Origin: Clostridium acidisoli DSM 12555
Lineage (GTDB): Bacteria; Bacillota; Clostridia; Clostridiales; Clostridiaceae
Assembly: GCF_900176305.1 (NCBI RefSeq)
Contig: NZ_FWXH01000008.1
Span: 59,724-123,723 of the forward strand
Direction of reading: 5' to 3'
DNA length: 64,000 bases
Shown: one piece after another, positions 53,957 to 62,572 of the stretch
How the letters are laid out: each line of letters begins with the position of its first letter
Position numbering within the stretch: the first letter of the stretch is position 1
Made by a program: the position numbers and the translations under genes
Notes under the pieces: generated by a model
Seen by the model: the letters and a program-made list of their open reading frames with translations, nothing else
The model's database searches: none
Told to the model about the DNA's origin: nothing

Positions 53957-55159
53957 ATGAGTAAAGATTTGTCTATAGAATTTTGTGGAATTAAGTGTGA
54001 AAATCCTTTTTTTCTTTCATCTTCTGTAGTTGGAAGTAATTATGAAATGTGTGCAAAGGCACTAGAAATGGGTTGGGGTGGAGTTGTTTTTAAAACAATA
54101 GGTTTTTATGTGCCAAATGAAGTCTCACCACGTTTTGACGTGATAAGTAAAGAAAATACGCCCTTTATGGGCTTTAAAAATATGGAACAAATTTCAGATC
54201 ATACGCTAGAACAAAATTTAGTTTGGTTAAAAAAATTAAAGGCAGATTATCCAAATAAGATAATAGTTGCATCAATAATGGGTGAAAATGAAAATGAATG
54301 GACAGAACTTGCAAAGCTTGTAACAGAAGCTGGTGTTGATATAATAGAGTGTAATTTTTCTTGCCCACAAATGACTAGTGAAGCAATGGGAGCAGATGTA
54401 GGACAAAATTCAGAATTAGTTAAAAAGTATTGTGAAGCAACAAGAAGAGGAACGCATTTACCAATACTATCAAAGATGACACCTAATCTTGGAAACATGG
54501 TAATACCAGCAGCGGCATCAATTGAAGGAGGGGCAGACGGTATTGCAGCAATAAATACAATTAAAAGTATAACAAGGATTGATCTTGATACACTTACTCC
54601 CTTTCCAATAATAAATGGAAAATCAGCGGTATCAGGGTATTCAGGTAAAGCTGTTAAACCAATAGCATTAAGGTTTATTAATGATTTGGCTCAAAATGAA
54701 AAGTTGAAGAATGTCCCAATAAGTGGTATGGGAGGAATAGAAACTTGGAGTGATGCAGTTGAATTTTTAAGTCTAGGAGCTACAAATCTACAGATAACAA
54801 CATCAGTAATGCAGTATGGGTATAGAATAATTGAAGATTTGATAAGTGGTATTAGTTTATATATGGAAGATAAAGGTTTTGAAAAACTAGAAGATTTAGT
54901 TGGAATAGCGTTAAAAAACATAGTTACAGCAGATAAATTAGATAGAGATTATGTTGTATATCCTAAATTTATTAAAGAAACTTGTGTTGGATGTGGAAGA
55001 TGTTATATTTCATGTTATGATGGGGGACATCAAGCAATAAAATGGAACAGCGAGAGTAGAGAACCTTCAATAATAAAAGAAAAATGTGTGGGTTGTCATT
55101 TATGTGTCAATGTATGTCCTGTAAGTGCAATAGAAAGTGGAGAAAAAGTATATAAATAA
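53957..55159 (+). CDS. preA: Dihydropyrimidine dehydrogenase subunit PreA
   Basis: PreA (400 residues) reduces uracil and thymine at the 5,6 double bond. The N-terminal about 310 residues form an FMN barrel of the dihydroorotate-dehydrogenase type ([54 protein letters not shown]). The C-terminus has two [4Fe-4S] motifs, [16 protein letters not shown] and [16 protein letters not shown]. The catalytic Cys of the family corresponds to the CPQM region. AAGGAGG precedes the start. It must be fed by the preceding Fe-S protein or directly by ferredoxin. Confidence 0.92.
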   Translation: MSKDLSIEFCGIKCENPFFLSSSVVGSNYEMCAKALEMGWGGVVFKTIGFYVPNEVSPRFDVISKENTPFMGFKNMEQISDHTLEQNLVWLKKLKADYPNKIIVASIMGENENEWTELAKLVTEAGVDIIECNFSCPQMTSEAMGADVGQNSELVKKYCEATRRGTHLPILSKMTPNLGNMVIPAAASIEGGADGIAAINTIKSITRIDLDTLTPFPIINGKSAVSGYSGKAVKPIALRFINDLAQNEKLKNVPISGMGGIETWSDAVEFLSLGATNLQITTSVMQYGYRIIEDLISGISLYMEDKGFEKLEDLVGIALKNIVTADKLDRDYVVYPKFIKETCVGCGRCYISCYDGGHQAIKWNSESREPSIIKEKCVGCHLCVNVCPVSAIESGEKVYK

Positions 55160-55187
55160 TTCGATTTTTCTATATGAAAATCAAAGC

Positions 55188-55233
55188 AAAAACATCTACC
55201 TAGGAATAAAATTCTATAGGGGATGTTTTTTTT
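55188..55233 (+). terminator. preA terminator
   Basis: AAAAACATC (55188-55196) with CCTA pairs with TAGG and GATGTTTTTTTT (to 55233). It ends the pyrimidine operon. Confidence 0.8.
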
Positions 55234-55339
55234 ATCTACAATATTTATAGTAAAGCTAATAAATATTATTTAGTATCTTGCAATAAATAGTACTAAGTGA
55301 TATAGTATTTATATTGGGAAATATAAACAGAATTCTTAG

Positions 55340-55470
55340 TTTTAGGTGGAGTTTTTAGGCCATAGGTCATCCATCTGAAACTTAGAAATCGTTATCCAGA
55401 GACGTAGCAGCCGTTATCTCCCACTTTGAAGAAGATGGGAGTGTTAAGGATGGTAGTCATAGGATAAACA
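55340..55470 (+). ncRNA. Putative structured RNA element upstream of PadR operon
   Basis: Several local and nested pairings are visible: TTTAGGTGGA with a following TCCATCTGAAA; TTATCC (near 55392) with GGATAA (near 55463); CTCCCA-TTT with AAGATGGGAG around a GAAG loop; and CGTTATCC repeated as CGTTATCTCCC. GC content is higher than in its flanks. It does not match a riboswitch class I know. It could be an sRNA, a leader of the PadR operon or a dispersed clostridial element. Confidence 0.4.
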
Positions 55471-55503
55471 GTTAACTGTGACTTGGGAGGAGTATGATTA
55501 TAT

Positions 55504-55827
55504 ATGAATACACAATTAAAAAAAGGTATTCTTGAGCTTTGTGTGTTAGCTGTGTTAGATAAAAAAGATTGTTATGGATATGAATTAGTAAATGAAATTT
55601 CAAAAAGCATTGAAATTTCTGATGGTACTATTTATCCAATACTTAGAAGACTTAATAAGGAGGGCTATTTTACAACCTATCTTCAGGAATCTCAAGAAGG
55701 GCCTCCTAGAAAGTATTATAGGCTAACAGAACTTGGTAAAAGTACAAAAGAAGAACTTTTAAAAGAATGGTTTGATTATGTGAAAGAAGTCAATAGTATT
55801 GTGATGGAGGATGGGTTAAATGAATAA
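55504..55827 (+). CDS. PadR-family transcriptional regulator
   Basis: The 107-residue winged-helix protein has the PadR pattern [38 protein letters not shown] and [20 protein letters not shown]. Its stop overlaps the DUF1700 gene by eight bases. PadR/DUF1700/DUF4097 trios are common in Bacillota and usually autoregulated, with links to membrane or envelope stress. Confidence 0.93.
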   Translation: MNTQLKKGILELCVLAVLDKKDCYGYELVNEISKSIEISDGTIYPILRRLNKEGYFTTYLQESQEGPPRKYYRLTELGKSTKEELLKEWFDYVKEVNSIVMEDGLNE

Positions 55828-56410
55828 AACTGAATTTTTACACATCTTAGAAGCGGCTCTTAGTGATTTCAAAGATGAAGAGAAAAAAGAAATATTATAC
55901 GATTATGAGGAACATTTTAGAGTAGGTGAACAAAATGGTAAAAGTGAATATGAATTAATAGAAGAACTAGGTGACCCCAATAACATAGCTAATCAATACA
56001 GAACATCAAGTAAACAAGAAAATAATGAAGTTCCAAAGGATAAAAAAGAAGAAGATAATCCAATTATTGTACCTATAATTGCTGTTTGTGGTTTGTTATT
56101 ATTCAATCTTATATTCATTTTGGGGCCATACCTTGGTATAGTTGGCGTAATTATAGGGTTACTCTGTGCAGCTATTGCAATAGTTATCTCTGGAATTGGG
56201 ATTATAATAGGAACTATTTTAGCACCGCTTTTTCCAGTATATATTAATGTACCAAGTGGAATATCAGGTATTGGAATAATATTTCTTGGAATTGGAATCA
56301 CGGCACTTGGTTTATTATTTTTAATAGGTATGTGGTACGTATGCAAATATTTTTATAGGGGAACAGTTAAATATATAAATTGGAATCTAAAAATTATAAA
56401 GGGTAGGTGA
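55820..56410 (+). CDS. DUF1700-family membrane protein
   Basis: The 196-residue protein has a cytoplasmic N-terminal helical domain ([49 protein letters not shown]) typical of DUF1700, then four membrane helices of mostly Ile/Gly/Leu. It lies between PadR and the DUF4097 protein with overlapping or adjacent starts, indicating translational coupling. Function unknown. Confidence 0.88.
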   Translation: MNKTEFLHILEAALSDFKDEEKKEILYDYEEHFRVGEQNGKSEYELIEELGDPNNIANQYRTSSKQENNEVPKDKKEEDNPIIVPIIAVCGLLLFNLIFILGPYLGIVGVIIGLLCAAIAIVISGIGIIIGTILAPLFPVYINVPSGISGIGIIFLGIGITALGLLFLIGMWYVCKYFYRGTVKYINWNLKIIKGR

Positions 56411-56418
56411 CAACAATT

Positions 56419-57345
56419 ATGAAGTTTATTGAAAAATTTAATATTAAGAAAGTAGTAATATATCTTTTAGGAATAATGTTTGTGACATTGGGACTTGGGA
56501 CTTTGATAATATTGGGAACAGGTACAAATTTAATGAAAGGAACACATTCTAACCATACTAGTGTAAATGATTCTAAAACTTCAAACCTTTCTGGTATAAA
56601 TGAGATATATGTGGATGTTTCTTCTAGCGATATAAATATAATTCCAGAAGGTACTTCACAGCTTAAAGCCCATTTATATGGAGATATGACCTCAAACAAT
56701 AAGTATACAAATTCAAAAATTCAATGTTATAAATCTGGTAACACTTTAGTTATAAAGCAAGTTGAACCTCACATCAATTTTGTTTTTTTTAGCTCAAATC
56801 TTAAACTTGATGTATATATTCCAGCTGATTACAATAAAGATATTAAGCTAGTATCCTCTTCAGGAGACATAAACGTTAATGATTATAAACTTAATAAGCT
56901 TCAATGTAATCTAAGCTCTGGAAATTTAAAAATGAACAATATTAATGCGGATACTTTTAATTATTTAAGTAGTTCAGGGGATTTAAAAGCTGACAAATTA
57001 ACTACTAAAACCACCACATTGGATTCATCGTCAGGATCTATTAATATTAATGCATTTAGTGGTGATTTAACGGCAGAAAATTCTTCTGGCGATACAAATA
57101 TAGAATATGCAGATTTTAACAATAATATAAATGTGCACTCTTCCTCCGGTGAAATTGCACTTACACTTCCTAAGTCTGCAGAATTCGATTTAGATGCTGT
57201 GGCAAGTTCTGGGGATATAACAACAGACTTCCCAATAACTGTTTCTGGAAAAGATGGTGGACACAAACTTCAAGGCGTTGTAGTAAATGACAAAAATAAA
57301 ATTAAACTTGATGTTTCTTCTGGTGATATAAAAATACTTAACTAA
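56419..57345 (+). CDS. DUF4097-family adhesin-like protein
   Basis: The 308-residue protein has one N-terminal membrane helix and a repetitive beta-solenoid with the recurring motif SSGD/SSGxL (SSSDINI, SSSGDINVNDY, SSSGDLKADKL, SSSGSININAF, SSGDTNIEYA, SSSGEIALTL, SSGDITTDF, SSGDIKIL), spaced about 20-25 residues. This is the DUF4097 fold found outside the membrane. ATG 56419 is preferred; an in-frame GTG at 56407 overlaps the preceding stop. Confidence 0.88.
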   Translation: MKFIEKFNIKKVVIYLLGIMFVTLGLGTLIILGTGTNLMKGTHSNHTSVNDSKTSNLSGINEIYVDVSSSDINIIPEGTSQLKAHLYGDMTSNNKYTNSKIQCYKSGNTLVIKQVEPHINFVFFSSNLKLDVYIPADYNKDIKLVSSSGDINVNDYKLNKLQCNLSSGNLKMNNINADTFNYLSSSGDLKADKLTTKTTTLDSSSGSININAFSGDLTAENSSGDTNIEYADFNNNINVHSSSGEIALTLPKSAEFDLDAVASSGDITTDFPITVSGKDGGHKLQGVVVNDKNKIKLDVSSGDIKILN

Positions 57346-57371
57346 CTTTTATTTATATTTAGTTTATCTTT

Positions 57372-57453
57372 AGTTTATTAAAAAGTAATGGGTTTATTTT
57401 ATAATGAAATTATTGGGTATATATTTAATAAACTCTTAATAATTTAATAAACT
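57372..57453. promoter_or_regulatory. Three copies of an 11-mer, candidate operators
   Basis: TTTAATAAACT occurs at 57424-57434 and 57443-57453, and inverted at 57372-57382. They lie just upstream of the candidate extended -10 element at 57471-57479 of the next gene. In AT-rich DNA chance copies are possible, but three exact 11-mers in 82 bp are notable. Confidence 0.4.
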
Positions 57454-57457
57454 TTTA

Positions 57458-57515
57458 TTTAACTTTGAATTGTTATAATGTTTTTGCGAAACTGTTGAAA
57501 CAATTCAAAGTTAAA
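57458..57515. repeat. 17-bp perfect inverted repeat around a candidate promoter -10
   Basis: TTTAACTTTGAATTGTT (57458-57474) is exactly complementary to 57499-57515. An extended -10 box TGTTATAAT (57471-57479) starts in the left arm. The right arm would be in the 5' end of the transcript, just before the ribosome site GGAGG at 57526. It could be a repressor operator or an mRNA hairpin. Confidence 0.55.
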
Positions 57516-57538
57516 AAGTACAACTGGAGGTGTTACAC

Positions 57539-59044
57539 ATTACGGGTATTTTTAAAAAATTTTCAAGTCATATAAAAGATAAATATTTAATTGAAAGCGT
57601 AATTTTAATCATCATTTCAATAATATTATTAAAAGTACTTTTTATAAATCCAATCATAGGTAAATGTGATAATGGAGATTTTGACAGGCTGATGACGTAT
57701 GGAGGTATTTCAAATATATCAAAAAATTATAATGATATTTACAATAAATTTCTTCATACTAATTATTTAATAACAAGTCCGAATATATTTTTTGTTTTTG
57801 GAAAGGATTGGGTTTCTGAAAGCATATTATTAAAAATTGCAGTTGTTATTTTCTTATACGCACATAATTTCAGCAACTATATTTTTGATATAAGATATTT
57901 GGCATTTGTTTATAGTTCAATATTTTTATTAGGAGTATTTTTGATATTAAAATTTAATAAACTATCACCAATCTTAAAGTGCATCAGTGGAATTTTTATT
58001 ATTTTGTTTTTTACAGATGTTTCTTATATAGAATATTTTAATTCATTTTTTGGAGAGGCGGGAACAATAGTTTTTTTCTTTTTAAATATTGGAACATATT
58101 TGATGTTAATAAGTAAAGAAAAACCTAAAATAAGATATTTTGTTTATTTTTTTGTAACATCAGCATGCTTTTTAACCTCTAAATCACAGGAACTTCCACT
58201 ACTTGTTTTTATGCTTATAGTTTATTTAGGATTGTTTATATTCTATAAAGGAAAGCAATATAGAAAGTGTATTTTGATAGGTTCAGTTATTGTAACTATG
58301 GTTTGTGCAATGGCATATTTTTCATTGACCGATACTATGAATGAAAATAATATATATCAATCAGTTTTTTTAGGAGTTCTGAGAGGTTCAAACCATCCTA
58401 GAAAAGATTTAACTGAACTTGGCGTTAATGAAAAGTTTATGGCCTTTTATGGCAAATCTTTTTATAATAGAAAATCCAGTAAGGACCCATTAGGAAAAGA
58501 CATGTTAAGGGAGTTTTATCCTAAGATATCTCCAGTAAAAATACTAGATTTTTATATTAAGCATCCTAATAGAATGTGGGAAAAAATCAAGGATTCAGCT
58601 AGTAATGCTTATAGTTTTTCGATTCCAGGTTCATGGAATTTTACTAAGGATGAATATTCTACTAATAAATTCATGAACACTTTTAGAACCAAACTTATAA
58701 AAAGATATCCTAAGTTACATCATAACATTTATGCTTTTATAGGGTTCTCAGTTATATATTTTGTAATATGTATATTTTACTTTATAAAAAGCAAGGAAAG
58801 AAGTGTAAGACTTTTAACATTGATGCTATTATTTATTTTAGCATCAGGAAGTTCTCAATTTATTTTACCAGTTATAGGATCTGGATATGGAGACTTTCAG
58901 AAACATTTATTTTTATTAAATTTGTCCTATGATATCATGTTTGGAGTTGCCATAGTTTGGTTTGCACATGTTATAGAGGTTATGTTTTTTAAGCTGAAGT
59001 ATGGATTTAATGATAAGTTGACTTATAATATAAAGAAATTGTGA
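57539..59044 (+). CDS. Polytopic membrane protein of unknown function
   Basis: The protein has about 502 residues and roughly ten membrane helices, with an extracellular stretch near residues 30-80 (GKCDNGDFDRLMTYGGI) and another near 270-370 (RGSNHPRKDLTELGVNEKFM). The layout resembles glycan-related GT-C-type membrane proteins, such as those with long extracytoplasmic loops, but no catalytic motif is certain. GGAGG is at 57526-57530; the best-spaced codon is an ATT at 57539, since the GTG at 57530 overlaps the site itself. The start is therefore unusual or uncertain. Confidence 0.7.
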   Translation: MTGIFKKFSSHIKDKYLIESVILIIISIILLKVLFINPIIGKCDNGDFDRLMTYGGISNISKNYNDIYNKFLHTNYLITSPNIFFVFGKDWVSESILLKIAVVIFLYAHNFSNYIFDIRYLAFVYSSIFLLGVFLILKFNKLSPILKCISGIFIILFFTDVSYIEYFNSFFGEAGTIVFFFLNIGTYLMLISKEKPKIRYFVYFFVTSACFLTSKSQELPLLVFMLIVYLGLFIFYKGKQYRKCILIGSVIVTMVCAMAYFSLTDTMNENNIYQSVFLGVLRGSNHPRKDLTELGVNEKFMAFYGKSFYNRKSSKDPLGKDMLREFYPKISPVKILDFYIKHPNRMWEKIKDSASNAYSFSIPGSWNFTKDEYSTNKFMNTFRTKLIKRYPKLHHNIYAFIGFSVIYFVICIFYFIKSKERSVRLLTLMLLFILASGSSQFILPVIGSGYGDFQKHLFLLNLSYDIMFGVAIVWFAHVIEVMFFKLKYGFNDKLTYNIKKL

Positions 59045-59544
59045 AGTAAAGTGAAGGGTTTTATCCTTGCTAGGCTCGGATAAAAGGTGAAGCGTTTACT
59101 GATAAATCAGTAAAGGTAAAAGAAATTTTTCCTCCTACGTCAGAAAAATAATAAATTTATATGTCTTAATTCCTAAAGATAACTCTGTTATATATTTTAA
59201 TCGTAGGTTTTGATCTTAGGCGTAGCCTTTGGCCATTATAAAACAGTTTAATATGCTAATAAGTCCCTATGAATTGAATACTGGTGACCTTCGGCCCCAA
59301 AATGAGAAACAAAATACTTTAGATTATAGATTTTAAGTTCAAAGATTTTTCGCAGCATAGCGTAGAAAAATCATCCATAGTTTTTTTTCACGGAAAACCC
59401 ATCACCTTTGACAAGCAAAGTGCCTGTCAAACCCTTCACCTCGCTTTAGCGACCCTTCACTTTTTCAGCGTGAAGCATAGGTGAAAACCCTTCACCCGTA
59501 CTTCGCAATATCTCACAATTATGAAAAATTAATTATCAACAAAC
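59045..59544 (+). repeat. Dispersed modular hairpin element, copy 2
   Basis: This 500-bp gap has no gene. Bases 59286-59519 are the reverse complement of copy 1 over about 240 bp with scattered differences, many of which keep hairpins intact (TCGCTAAAGCGA here against TCGCCAAAGCGA). The left part carries other hairpins: TTTTATCC/GGATAAAA and TTTACTGATAAATCAGTAAA joined by GGTGAAGCG. The core includes GACCTTCGGCC, GGCGTAGCC and a GATTTTTC/GAAAAATC hairpin. Confidence 0.8.
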
Positions 59545-60846
59545 CTAAAGGTTAAAAAATTCTTCAAAGGTTTTCTCTACATAGTAGTGATCCAGTACTC
59601 CACACAGTTCTCTTATTGAATGCATTGCAAGCAGAGGAGTTCCAATATCAACAGAACGTATACTTACATGAGAGGATGATATTGGTCCTATTGTACTTCC
59701 CCCAGCCTCATCAGATCTGTTTACAAACTTCTGAAAAGGCACACCGCAGTTATTACAAATTGCTTCATATACTCCAATACTGTTGCTATCAGAGGTATAC
59801 TTTTGTTGTGAACTTATCTTTATAACAGGACCATCATTTATAATTGGTCTGTTAGTAGGGTCACTTTTTTCACTCTTATTAGGATGAACTGCATGAGCCG
59901 CATCAGCAGAAATCATGAAGGATTTATTTAAAGCTCTAAAATAATCCTCACGGTCGCCTCCAAAACATATTACAATCCGTTCTAATATATTTGATAGAAA
60001 CTCAGAATCCGCACCTTGTTTAGTTTCACTTCCAATCTCCTCGTTATCAAAGCAAGCGAGAACATTTGTTGTATCAGTTATATTTGAATTAATAAGAGAG
60101 TAAAGCCCAGCATGAAGCATTTCTAAATCATCAAGCCTACTTGATGAAACAAATTCATCATTAAGACCTATTAAATTTCCTTTTTGAAATTCATAAAGAT
60201 ATAAATCGAAGTCAAGTATGTCCTGTTCTTTTATCTTTAATTCTCTAGTAATAGTATGGATCAAAATATTGTCTTTTTCAAGAGAAGAGTTTACCATGCT
60301 CATTAGAGGAAGCAAGTCAATTTGTTTATTTAGTTCTATACCTTTGTTTATATTTCTATTCATGTGTATAGCTAAATTCGGAATAATTAAAATTGGTTTT
60401 TTTATATTAATTAGAATGGTTTTGGGAAATAATATATTATCACCTTTTACAGTTACTCTACCAGCTAAGGAAAGAGGTCTGTCCATCCAAGTATTTAATA
60501 TTGGACCTCCATAAACTTCGGTGTTTAATTTTATATATTTACCTTCTGATGTCATTTCAGGAGAAGGTTTAATTCTAAAGCTTGGTGAATCAGTATGGGC
60601 ACCTATTATTTTAAATCCTTTTTTTGCAACTATTCCATTTCCAACAGTAAAACCTATTAAAGCTGAGTCGTTTCTCTTTACAAAATAGCGGCCACCTTTT
60701 TGAATTTCCCACCTATCGCCTTCATTTAATTCTATAAAACCATGTTTATTTAAAACATCTTTAATGTTTTTTACAGCGTGAAAGGCTGAAGGACTTTCGT
60801 ATATGAAATCTATTAGATCCTTTGCCAATACAATTTCTTTATTCAT
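59545..60846 (-). CDS. M18-family aminopeptidase
   Basis: The 433-residue dizinc aminopeptidase belongs to the aspartyl-aminopeptidase family. It has IIGAHTDSPSFRIKP (zinc His, Asp), NTWMDRPLSLAGRV, SSRLDDLEMLHAGLYSL (zinc Asp), ACFDNEEIGSETKQGADSEF (catalytic Glu-Glu) and SADAAHAVHPNKSEKSDP (zinc ligand His region). It trims N-terminal residues, usually acidic ones, from peptides. Full length. The complement of CCTCCTG-type ribosome site lies directly upstream. Confidence 0.93.
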   Translation of the reverse strand: MNKEIVLAKDLIDFIYESPSAFHAVKNIKDVLNKHGFIELNEGDRWEIQKGGRYFVKRNDSALIGFTVGNGIVAKKGFKIIGAHTDSPSFRIKPSPEMTSEGKYIKLNTEVYGGPILNTWMDRPLSLAGRVTVKGDNILFPKTILINIKKPILIIPNLAIHMNRNINKGIELNKQIDLLPLMSMVNSSLEKDNILIHTITRELKIKEQDILDFDLYLYEFQKGNLIGLNDEFVSSSRLDDLEMLHAGLYSLINSNITDTTNVLACFDNEEIGSETKQGADSEFLSNILERIVICFGGDREDYFRALNKSFMISADAAHAVHPNKSEKSDPTNRPIINDGPVIKISSQQKYTSDSNSIGVYEAICNNCGVPFQKFVNRSDEAGGSTIGPISSSHVSIRSVDIGTPLLAMHSIRELCGVLDHYYVEKTFEEFFNL

Positions 60847-61025
60847 TGTAAACCTCCTGTGATTAACTATTGTCTAATTTATTATGTTTTTGTTATTGAA
60901 CTTTATACACTATTGTAAAACATGATGTAAAATTTAACAATGTTATTATACTAATTTTCTAATTTATTGTATAATATAGTTTAATATTAATTATTGAAAA
61001 AGTACAGTCTAGAGGAGTGATTAAC

Positions 61026-62207
61026 ATGACTGCAAAATTTATAATATCACATTTTATAAAAAATCATGAGGATATAAAGAATAGGAAGGTAAGACAGCAA
61101 TACGGAACTGTAAGTGGAGTTATTGGTATAGTTGTGAATTTAATACTTTTTATAATAGAAATTATACTTGGAGTGTTAACAAATAGTATCGCAATAATAG
61201 GTGACGCAGTTCATAATTTAGCTGATGTTACATCATCAATAGTAACACTTGTTGGTTTTAAACTTTCCAATAGACCAGCAGATAAGGAACATCCATTTGG
61301 ACATGGAAGAATGGAATATATTTCGGCATTAGTAGTATCATTTTTAATTTTAGTAGTTGGACTTCAATTTGTTAAAACTTCATTTGATAGAATCTTGCAT
61401 CCACAAGAGGTAAGTTATAATATTGTGACTTTTTTAATTATAATTTGCGCAATACCATTAAAGCTTTGGCTTAGCTACTTTAATAAGTCTTTAGGGAAGA
61501 TTATTAATTCAGCAACACTTGAAGCTTCAGGAGCAGATGCTTTAAATGATGTAGCAATATTAGGTGGAGTAATAATATCATTAGCCGCTGGATATGCTTT
61601 TAAAGTTGATATAGACGGTTATGTTGGTTTAGTCGTAGCAGTATTTATACTTTTATCAGGTTTGTCCTTAGTAAAAGAAACATTGAATCCACTTCTAGGG
61701 CAAGCGCCAGATCCAGAGTTAGTAAAAGAAATAAAAACTTCAGTAACTAAATATGATCACATTCTTGGAATTCATGATCTTATAATACACAATTATGGAC
61801 CGGGAAGATCTATGGCGTCACTTCATGCAGAAGTTCCATATAATATATCAATAATGAAGATTCACGAAGTAATTGATAGAGCTGAAAAGGAACTTTCGAA
61901 GAAACTTAATATGTTTATTGTAATTCATATGGATCCGGTATACACAGATTCAAAAGAAGTGAATGATGCAAGAAAAACTGTTGTAAAAGTACTTCAACAA
62001 TTTCCTATTGTGGACTCACTACACGACTTTAGAATAGTTGGTGAAGGTGAAAACAAAAATTTGATTTTTGATATAGTAATAAGTTTTGATAATAAGGTTA
62101 CGGACGAAGAGGAAGAAAAATTAAAATTGGATATTGATGCAGCAGTTAAGGTTGAACATCCAGGATATGATACAGTTATAACAATTGATAGAGATTATAC
62201 CACTTAG
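61026..62207 (+). CDS. Cation diffusion facilitator metal exporter
   Basis: The 393-residue protein has six membrane helices and CDF motifs: IIGDAVHNLADVTSSIV (first metal site HxxxD), KEHPFGHGRMEYISAL, and DALNDVAILGGVIISL for the second DxxxD half. A C-terminal dimerisation domain (residues about 210-300) is followed by an extra region of about 90 residues. Exports Zn2+, Fe2+, Mn2+ or similar in exchange for H+. ATG 61026 is preferred to the GTG at 61017 because of the spacing from GAGGA. Confidence 0.9.
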   Translation: MTAKFIISHFIKNHEDIKNRKVRQQYGTVSGVIGIVVNLILFIIEIILGVLTNSIAIIGDAVHNLADVTSSIVTLVGFKLSNRPADKEHPFGHGRMEYISALVVSFLILVVGLQFVKTSFDRILHPQEVSYNIVTFLIIICAIPLKLWLSYFNKSLGKIINSATLEASGADALNDVAILGGVIISLAAGYAFKVDIDGYVGLVVAVFILLSGLSLVKETLNPLLGQAPDPELVKEIKTSVTKYDHILGIHDLIIHNYGPGRSMASLHAEVPYNISIMKIHEVIDRAEKELSKKLNMFIVIHMDPVYTDSKEVNDARKTVVKVLQQFPIVDSLHDFRIVGEGENKNLIFDIVISFDNKVTDEEEEKLKLDIDAAVKVEHPGYDTVITIDRDYTT

Positions 62208-62231
62208 AAATGAAACAAATTATATGTTTTT

Positions 62232-62300
62232 AATATAAAGAAATTGCAAAGCATGGGTGAATGAAGAATAGTCACTTTTACTTTGCAATTTCTTTATATA
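62232..62300. terminator. Bidirectional hairpin terminator
   Basis: A stem of about 18 bp (62232-62251 with 62281-62300, core AAGAAATTGCAAAG) lies between the CDF gene and the convergent small ORF. Confidence 0.75.
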
Positions 62301-62308
62301 ATATATTT

Positions 62309-62494
62309 TTACTGATTTTTGCTTCGCTCTAAATCATCGCCTCTTTGGTTTTCACCATTTACATTAAACTTGTTAAATTCATATTGTTTTTTTTCTTGAA
62401 GTTGTTCTTTCATTGATATTTCTGCATTTTTATCATGATCTTTAACACTTTGAATATTTGATTTTGAACTATTTAAGGATTTAAAATTAGTCAA
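62309..62494 (-). CDS. Small hydrophilic protein of unknown function
   Basis: The 61-residue protein is highly charged, has no cysteine or membrane segment and is probably disordered (SKSNIQSVKDHDKNAEIS, NVNGENQRGDDLERS). AAGGGAGA seven bases before a TTG supports translation from 62494; a TTG farther upstream at 62512 is in frame but overlaps the ribosome site. A terminator follows. It is 78 bp downstream of the repeat-protein gene on the same strand. It could be a spore-type small protein, but no SASP motif is seen. Confidence 0.55.
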   Translation of the reverse strand: MTNFKSLNSSKSNIQSVKDHDKNAEISMKEQLQEKKQYEFNKFNVNGENQRGDDLERSKNQ

Positions 62495-62572
62495 TGTAAA
62501 ATCTCCCTTCAAATAAAATCTTTATAATAGTTTAACCAAAACAAATATTTATATTAAAAAAATTTAACTTTA

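Larger units (their letters stand above)
55160..55503. other. 344-bp spacer: preA terminator and a folded element
   Basis: The spacer holds the preA terminator at 55188-55233, an AT-rich stretch, then a structured segment at about 55340-55470 (both listed separately) just before the PadR gene. No coding frame is seen. Confidence 0.7.
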
